Of a stretch of 11,088 nt of DNA, positions 7,158 through 11,088 are shown one piece after another; the first letter of the stretch is position 1, and each line of letters begins with the position of its first letter. The DNA is from JABSOG01 sp041583135 (GTDB taxonomy: Bacteria; Pseudomonadota; Gammaproteobacteria; Enterobacterales; Alteromonadaceae): assembly GCA_041583135.1 (NCBI GenBank), contig JBFHGJ010000153.1:1-11088 (forward strand), given 5' to 3'. Under the pieces are notes generated by a model that was not told the DNA's origin, did no database searches, and worked only from the letters and a program-made list of their open reading frames with translations. The position numbers were made by a program, and so were the translations under genes.

Positions 7158-7733
7158 TTATTCAAACTGTTTGACCAGATCATGGATCATCAACGCAGTG
7201 GTCCCCCAAATAAATCGCTCTTTGTAGGGCATGAAATGAATGTTGTAATGAAACCCGCGCCGTTTGACCTCCAACTGGTGGTGATTGACGCGCCGTAGAA
7301 AAAACGACCAAGGCACTTCGAATACATCATCCACTTCGTTATGGTCGATGTTTAGCTGATAGTTGGGCTGCACAAATCCGACAAAAGGCGTCACCATGTA
7401 ATTGGAGATGGTCTGGTATTGACCGAGTTTGCCTATCACCGAAATACGATGTTGCTCAATACCGGTTTCTTCGAAGGTTTCTCGATATGCCGTCGTTAAT
7501 AAATTGCCATCTTCCGGCTCAAAGCGGCCGCCGGGAAAGCTTATTTGCCCGGGATGATGCTTTAAGTGACGCGCTCTTTGGGTCAGCAACAAAAACAACC
7601 TGCCATTTCTCACCACAAACGGCACTAGCACCGCTGCCTTTTTATCCGGTTTTCTCGGTGCTGGAAAGCGGTGTTCTTTTTGCTTTAATGGGGTCAGCAA
7701 AAATGACGATTTAAAATGGTTGGGGTTAAGCAC
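7158..7733 (-). CDS. nudL: NudL-family Nudix hydrolase, probable CoA pyrophosphatase
   Basis: The family cleaves CoA and its derivatives to 4'-phosphopantetheine and 3',5'-ADP, with Mg2+ or Mn2+. The 191-residue protein (E. coli NudL/YeaB is 192) shows the CoA-pyrophosphatase motif LLLTQRARHLKHHPGQ (48-63) leading into FPGG (66-69). It continues into a Nudix box with Arg84-Glu85 and Glu88-Glu89-x-Gly91 (RETFEETG). The box is one residue longer than the general Nudix pattern between the GG and the RE, as in E. coli NudL. IWGTTA (175-180) near the end is also typical. The start is GTG at 7733; an in-frame TAA lies upstream and the first internal Met is residue 113, too late. AGGGAG (7749-7744) serves as ribosome site, partly inside the regulator's last codons. 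Only five bases separate it from the regulator stop, so the two are probably co-translated. In E. coli nudL also sits next to sdaA. Confidence 0.88.
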   Translation of the reverse strand: MLNPNHFKSSFLLTPLKQKEHRFPAPRKPDKKAAVLVPFVVRNGRLFLLLTQRARHLKHHPGQISFPGGRFEPEDGNLLTTAYRETFEETGIEQHRISVIGKLGQYQTISNYMVTPFVGFVQPNYQLNIDHNEVDDVFEVPWSFFLRRVNHHQLEVKRRGFHYNIHFMPYKERFIWGTTALMIHDLVKQFE

Positions 7734-7738
7734 GCTAC

Positions 7739-9583
7739 TCAGTCTCCCTGTCGGTCTTTATCTGTGATAGCCGCCAGTGTCGCATAATATTCGGCAACCA
7801 GCGATTGAAATGCCGGAAGCTGGCGCAATGACGTGAGAAAAGGGTTATCTTCAAGGCGCCACCAGTTGAGGTTAAAATCAGCCACCCAACCGTTTTCTAT
7901 TGCGGCCTTTAAGATGGCGATGGCGTTGTCTGTATCATTGAGCTGAGCGTAAACAGTCGCGAGAGTTACTTGCTCGTTTAATGTCAGCGGCTGTTGTGTT
8001 GTCAGTTGTATTTTTAGTGTCGTAAGCAATGAATCGGCTTCGGCGACTTGGCCGTTGGCTTTTAGTAGCGTGGCCTGCAACAAGCGGTAGTTGTCAGGCT
8101 CAGAGGTTTTGGATAAGACGTTTTCCTGCAAGATATCAAGTGCCGCCCTAGGCTCGTTGTTCATCCAATAGGCTATGGATAACGATTGTGAAAACAATAA
8201 GTTGTGTGGATAGCGCTGCTGCCGCTGTTTTAAGTATTTTAGACTCTGGTCAAAGTTTGTGTTGGCACCGGCCACCGCTGCCAAGGTATATAAGGTGAAA
8301 TAGGCCGTTGGATTTGCCAATTTACGTTTGGCAGTTAAGTCGTTGGCTTGGTCGAACAGCGCCATATTTAAATACAATAAGCTGAGGTGATTGAGCTGAG
8401 AGGGCTTGTCCATCGGCAGTGCTGTAGCGGATTTCTTATACCATTGGTACATTGCCTTGAGGGTGTCGTAGGTTAGGGCGCCTTGCGCCGAGAGTTTTAC
8501 CGGGTTGTTTTCATCATAACGGCTAAGCTCATGATAGCGATTAAAAGCCTTCGCAGCTCTATCGAGCGTCATTTCTACCATGTGGGCATAGGCAAGGTTG
8601 AGATAGACATCGGCGCAGCTAGCGCACTTGTCCGCTGCGCTATCTAGCAATTTAATGGCGCCAGGGACATAACCATTGTCGAATAGCAACTGTGCGTAGG
8701 CGAGCAATTCACTGATTGAAGGGCCATCATCTGATTGTTGAAGTTGTGCGAAGGGCACTGCTAGCGCATCAATATTACCCTCTGCTAGCTGATCAATGAG
8801 CTGTGTTAAGAACGTCAATCTTGGTGAGTCTGGCTGAAGTTCGCCGGCCGATTGCCGCCAGCGCAGCGCTTTACGATAGAACAGCTCGCGCTCTTGAGGA
8901 ATAAGCTTCATCAGGGCCCAATTAAGATAGGCAAGCTCTATTTGTGATGCAAAATGTCTTGGTGCCAAGGCGAGTATCTTCTGGTAGTAGTCAATCGCCA
9001 ACAATTTGTTTTCTTTACCGCCTTTAAACTGGTGATGCTTGGCCAAAGCAAGAAATTCACTTGCCATCGAGGTTGGCGGGTTGTCTTGAACTGCTGAAGG
9101 TGGCTCAGTTGGCTGTGTCAGATTTGATATGGTGAGATACAGTATGAATAGGGTAAAGCCAACGGCGACCAATTTGTTAACTGATTTTGAGGCTTTTATG
9201 GGATTAAAATTAAACTCGAACTCAAGTGCTGAGGGCTTGGTGTTTTCAGGCGAAATGGTGGTGACAGGAGCAATCAGGCGATAGCCTTTTTTTGATATGG
9301 TCTCGATGTATTTAGGTTTTGCCGGTGAATCGCCAAGGGACTTTCGCAGTTGGCCAATTAAGTTATAGATGGAGTTGTCGCCAACCACTTCATCTGGCCA
9401 AATGGCCTGATTGAGTTCATCAAAGGTGATCACTCTTTGAGGGTGGGCGATAAAATATTCAAGGGCCTGCATCACTTTTGGCAATAAAGTGACCTGTTGC
9501 TGTGCGTTGACCAACAGGTTCTGCTCGGCAATAAATTGCCAGTCACCAATTTTAATTCCATTGCTACTGCTTTTATTTTTCAT
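7739..9583 (-). CDS. CadC-like membrane transcription regulator with periplasmic TPR domain
   Basis: Counting from the ATG at 9583 (614 residues), the protein opens with an OmpR/CadC-type winged helix (about 10-106: LLPKVMQALEYF, IWPDEVVGDNSIYNLIGQLRK in part, ending in ISKKGYRLI). A Ser/Pro-rich linker follows, then one transmembrane helix (about 137-155, LVAVGFTLFILYLTI). The rest, about 160-614, is helical and TPR-like and should be periplasmic, as in CadC/ToxR-type one-component regulators that sense outside and bind DNA from the membrane. The last 50 residues (GWVADFNLNWWRLEDNP and on) are a common ending of these TPR regulators. There is no receiver domain, so it is not a two-component protein. 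A TTG three codons upstream (9592) is an alternative start; neither has a clear Shine-Dalgarno. It is divergent from the secreted hydrolase and directly upstream of the Nudix gene, which makes both candidate targets. The signal is unknown. Confidence 0.9.
   Translation of the reverse strand: MKNKSSSNGIKIGDWQFIAEQNLLVNAQQQVTLLPKVMQALEYFIAHPQRVITFDELNQAIWPDEVVGDNSIYNLIGQLRKSLGDSPAKPKYIETISKKGYRLIAPVTTISPENTKPSALEFEFNFNPIKASKSVNKLVAVGFTLFILYLTISNLTQPTEPPSAVQDNPPTSMASEFLALAKHHQFKGGKENKLLAIDYYQKILALAPRHFASQIELAYLNWALMKLIPQERELFYRKALRWRQSAGELQPDSPRLTFLTQLIDQLAEGNIDALAVPFAQLQQSDDGPSISELLAYAQLLFDNGYVPGAIKLLDSAADKCASCADVYLNLAYAHMVEMTLDRAAKAFNRYHELSRYDENNPVKLSAQGALTYDTLKAMYQWYKKSATALPMDKPSQLNHLSLLYLNMALFDQANDLTAKRKLANPTAYFTLYTLAAVAGANTNFDQSLKYLKQRQQRYPHNLLFSQSLSIAYWMNNEPRAALDILQENVLSKTSEPDNYRLLQATLLKANGQVAEADSLLTTLKIQLTTQQPLTLNEQVTLATVYAQLNDTDNAIAILKAAIENGWVADFNLNWWRLEDNPFLTSLRQLPAFQSLVAEYYATLAAITDKDRQGD
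7744..7749 (-). promoter_or_regulatory. Ribosome binding site for the Nudix gene (GTG start)
   Basis: The minus strand reads AGGGAG, ten bases before the GTG at 7733. It lies within the final codons of the upstream regulator gene and supports the GTG as start. The spacing is at the long end of the usual range. Confidence 0.55.
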
Positions 9584-9606
9584 TAATATCAAATGCTTAA
9601 TAATAA

Positions 9607-9623
9607 ATTAGATAAATATTAGA
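9607..9623. promoter_or_regulatory. Direct repeat ATTAGA with 11-base period, candidate operator
   Basis: ATTAGA occurs at 9607-9612 and again at 9618-9623, exactly one helical turn apart. OmpR/PhoB-type winged-helix proteins typically bind tandem direct repeats at this spacing. It lies 24 bases upstream of the regulator ATG, in the divergent gap shared with the hydrolase. A second loose repeat, TGAGG at 9630 and 9639, follows. The region is AT-rich, so chance is a real alternative. Confidence 0.3.
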
Positions 9624-9711
9624 ATTCTCTGAGGTATTTGAGGCGAGGCAACACTACCATCAGCGCCAACCATTTTAATCTATTTTGCTATCAAAACGCC
9701 AAAGTCACCGT

Positions 9712-9716
9712 GGAGG
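9712..9716 (+). promoter_or_regulatory. Strong ribosome binding site deciding a TTG start
   Basis: GGAGG is followed by a five-base spacer and TTG at 9722-9724. No ATG lies nearby in frame before the signal peptide (the next Met codon is residue 16, inside the hydrophobic segment). The site therefore fixes the start of the secreted hydrolase. Confidence 0.8.
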
Positions 9717-9721
9717 TCTTT

Positions 9722-11088
9722 TTGAAGTTCATAACTGTTTTAATTACTGTGTTTTTTCTGCCGGGTATGCTGACGCTCGCCAATGCTGCGCCAAGTCAAA
9801 ATGCCTTTGATCAAGTGGTGCAGCCCTATGTTGGCCATCATGCGTTCAATGGTGTGGTGCTGGTCGCCAAACAAGGCAAAATTGTAATGGCAAAGGGTTA
9901 TGGTAGTGCGCAGATGTCGTGGAATATTGCCAATACCGCGCACACCAAGTTTGCATTGGCATCATTATCAAAACCGTTTACTGCACACTTGATAATGCAG
10001 CTGGTACAAGCGGGTAGACTTAAGTTGAGCGATACCATTGACCGGTATTTACCGTATTTGCCCAAAGAAAATGCCAGCCGGATCACCATTGATTCGCTGC
10101 TTGGTCACCGCTCTGGGTTGCCTCGACAGTTTGCTATCGAAGGCTGGAGCCAAGGTAAATTTGACCGCCTGCGTGACAAAAAGGCCTATGCCATTGAAAT
10201 TGGCAAACTGACGTTAATGGCACCGCCCGGTGAGCAATACAGCTACACCAACCTCGGCTATTTTTTACTTGGGCTAGTGGTAGAGCAGGTCACCGAGCTG
10301 AGATTCGAACAGGCATTAAAGCACTATATTTTTGACCCGCTAGGCATGAGTCAAACAGGCACTATTAGTAATGAAGGGATAATACCTGAGCTTGCCCAAG
10401 GCTACCAATTTGCGCCTGAGGGAGGGTATCGCCGCTCGTCTTATCGCAATATGAATCTGTTTTGGGCGGCTGCTGACTTGTATGCCAGTGCCGGTGACCT
10501 ACTTAAGTTCGACCAAGCCCTGTATAGCAATAAGCTACTCGACAAAAAGCACAGGCGGCTATTGTTGTCGCCAGAAAGCCGCTATAGCTGGCAGCTGGAA
10601 CCTTGGACGCTACCTGGAATTGATGTTGCCAAAAACACCATAAACTGGGGTGGAGAGCTGCCTGGCATCAGTTCGTTTATGGTGCGTTTTATAGACGACA
10701 ACAATACCGTCATTATTTTGAGTAACGATGGCTTAAATGAGATCGAAAAGCGCCGTTTGGCACGGCAGTTGGCGTCAGTGCTTTATGATGAAGACTATAA
10801 GCTGACTCAACTGCCACTGAGCTTATTGTTAAGCAAAGCGCTCTATGAAGGTCATTTGATAAGGACCATCGAGCAAATAAAAAAAGACGCTCAGCACTAC
10901 TTGGTTGACAAAAGCATTGCCCAAATGGGCCTGCAACAAATGTGGGATGGCGATATACATCATGCCGTCGCCATATTGGCGCTAAACGTGGACTTGTTCC
11001 CCCAGTCGGCTGCTGCCTACGAACACCTAAGCCAAGCGTTGGAGACAAGTGGCTCGTTGCAAGCAGCACTTAAAAGTAAACAACAGGC
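9722..11088 (+). CDS. Secreted serine hydrolase, class C beta-lactamase/PBP-like family (3' end cut)
   Basis: The frame is open for 455 codons to the right edge with no stop, so the C-terminus is missing. Starting at TTG 9722, it has a signal peptide: Lys2, a hydrophobic core 3-19 and an ANA/A cleavage site near 20-23, so it should be exported to the periplasm. Family motifs follow in order: the nucleophile and general base Ser81-x-x-Lys84 (ASLSKPFTA), GHRSGLP (128-134), and Tyr175-x-Asn177 in YSYTNLGY. The third motif, usually KTG or HxG, appears as Trp309-Gly310-Gly311 in NWGGELPG, which is unusual. From about 385 the sequence is a TPR-like tail (HHAVAILALNVDLFP, then SAAAYEHLSQAL), a common C-terminal addition in this family. 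Such proteins include D,D-peptidases, esterases and amidases; true beta-lactamase activity cannot be claimed. It is divergent from the CadC-like regulator, which may control it. Confidence 0.9.
   Translation, partial: MKFITVLITVFFLPGMLTLANAAPSQNAFDQVVQPYVGHHAFNGVVLVAKQGKIVMAKGYGSAQMSWNIANTAHTKFALASLSKPFTAHLIMQLVQAGRLKLSDTIDRYLPYLPKENASRITIDSLLGHRSGLPRQFAIEGWSQGKFDRLRDKKAYAIEIGKLTLMAPPGEQYSYTNLGYFLLGLVVEQVTELRFEQALKHYIFDPLGMSQTGTISNEGIIPELAQGYQFAPEGGYRRSSYRNMNLFWAAADLYASAGDLLKFDQALYSNKLLDKKHRRLLLSPESRYSWQLEPWTLPGIDVAKNTINWGGELPGISSFMVRFIDDNNTVIILSNDGLNEIEKRRLARQLASVLYDEDYKLTQLPLSLLLSKALYEGHLIRTIEQIKKDAQHYLVDKSIAQMGLQQMWDGDIHHAVAILALNVDLFPQSAAAYEHLSQALETSGSLQAALKSKQQ

Noticed and set aside
10713..11069. 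Minus-strand open frame near the right edge
   Set aside because: It overlaps the uninterrupted plus-strand hydrolase, which has signal peptide, catalytic motifs and a TPR tail; the minus frame is low-complexity and unlike any protein I know.
9722..11088. Calling the hydrolase a beta-lactamase or AmpC resistance gene
   Set aside because: The motifs define only the broad serine hydrolase family; the altered third motif and the TPR tail argue against an AmpC-type enzyme.

Overview
The window looks like chromosomal DNA of a marine-type gammaproteobacterium, most likely Alteromonadales (Shewanella, Ferrimonas or Colwellia-like). The reasons are a CysB that is near-identical in layout to the E. 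coli protein, a NudL-type Nudix hydrolase and an SdaA-type serine dehydratase in one neighbourhood, a CadC-like regulator with a periplasmic TPR domain, and moderate base composition with AT-rich promoters. This is inference from protein features; no 16S or search evidence is available. Coding density is high: no gene-free stretch exceeds about 230 bases, and I see no mobile element, CRISPR array, tRNA or rRNA.

Layout. (1) Bases 1-45 may be the tail of a plus-strand gene, followed by a strong, probably bidirectional hairpin terminator at 57-87. (2) Bases 189-3325, minus strand, form a three-gene signalling operon, read right to left. A response regulator has a TPR output domain instead of a DNA-binding domain. 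A short soluble histidine kinase without a sensor domain is joined to it by a TGATG overlap. A single-pass membrane-anchored protein with a charged cytoplasmic domain comes last. (3) Divergent from this operon is cysB (3555-4532, plus), the LysR-type master regulator of cysteine biosynthesis. (4) Convergent with cysB is a minus-strand series of four genes: a CadC-like winged-helix/TM/TPR regulator (7739-9583), a NudL-family CoA pyrophosphatase (7158-7733), a fold-type II PLP enzyme (6066-7052; threonine/serine dehydratase or serine racemase) and L-serine dehydratase sdaA (4571-5950). (5) Divergent from the CadC-like regulator is a secreted serine hydrolase of the class C beta-lactamase/PBP-like family. 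It starts at a TTG at 9722 with a strong GGAGG and runs off the right edge at 11088.

How the genes may work together. sdaA and the PLP enzyme both act on serine (and perhaps threonine or D-serine). They lie next to cysB, whose inducer N-acetylserine/O-acetylserine is made from serine, so this part of the window is centred on serine and cysteine metabolism. The nudL-to-sdaA neighbourhood recalls the E. coli order pabB-nudL-sdaA, with a PLP gene inserted and a membrane regulator in place of pabB. The CadC-like regulator and the divergent secreted hydrolase share a 138-base intergenic region that holds an 11-base-spaced direct repeat, the geometry expected of OmpR-type winged-helix operators.

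The least-described part is the three-gene signalling operon. It has no obvious sensor and no obvious DNA-binding output, so it probably works through protein-protein contacts. This is the best candidate here for an uncharacterised system, though the evidence is architectural only.
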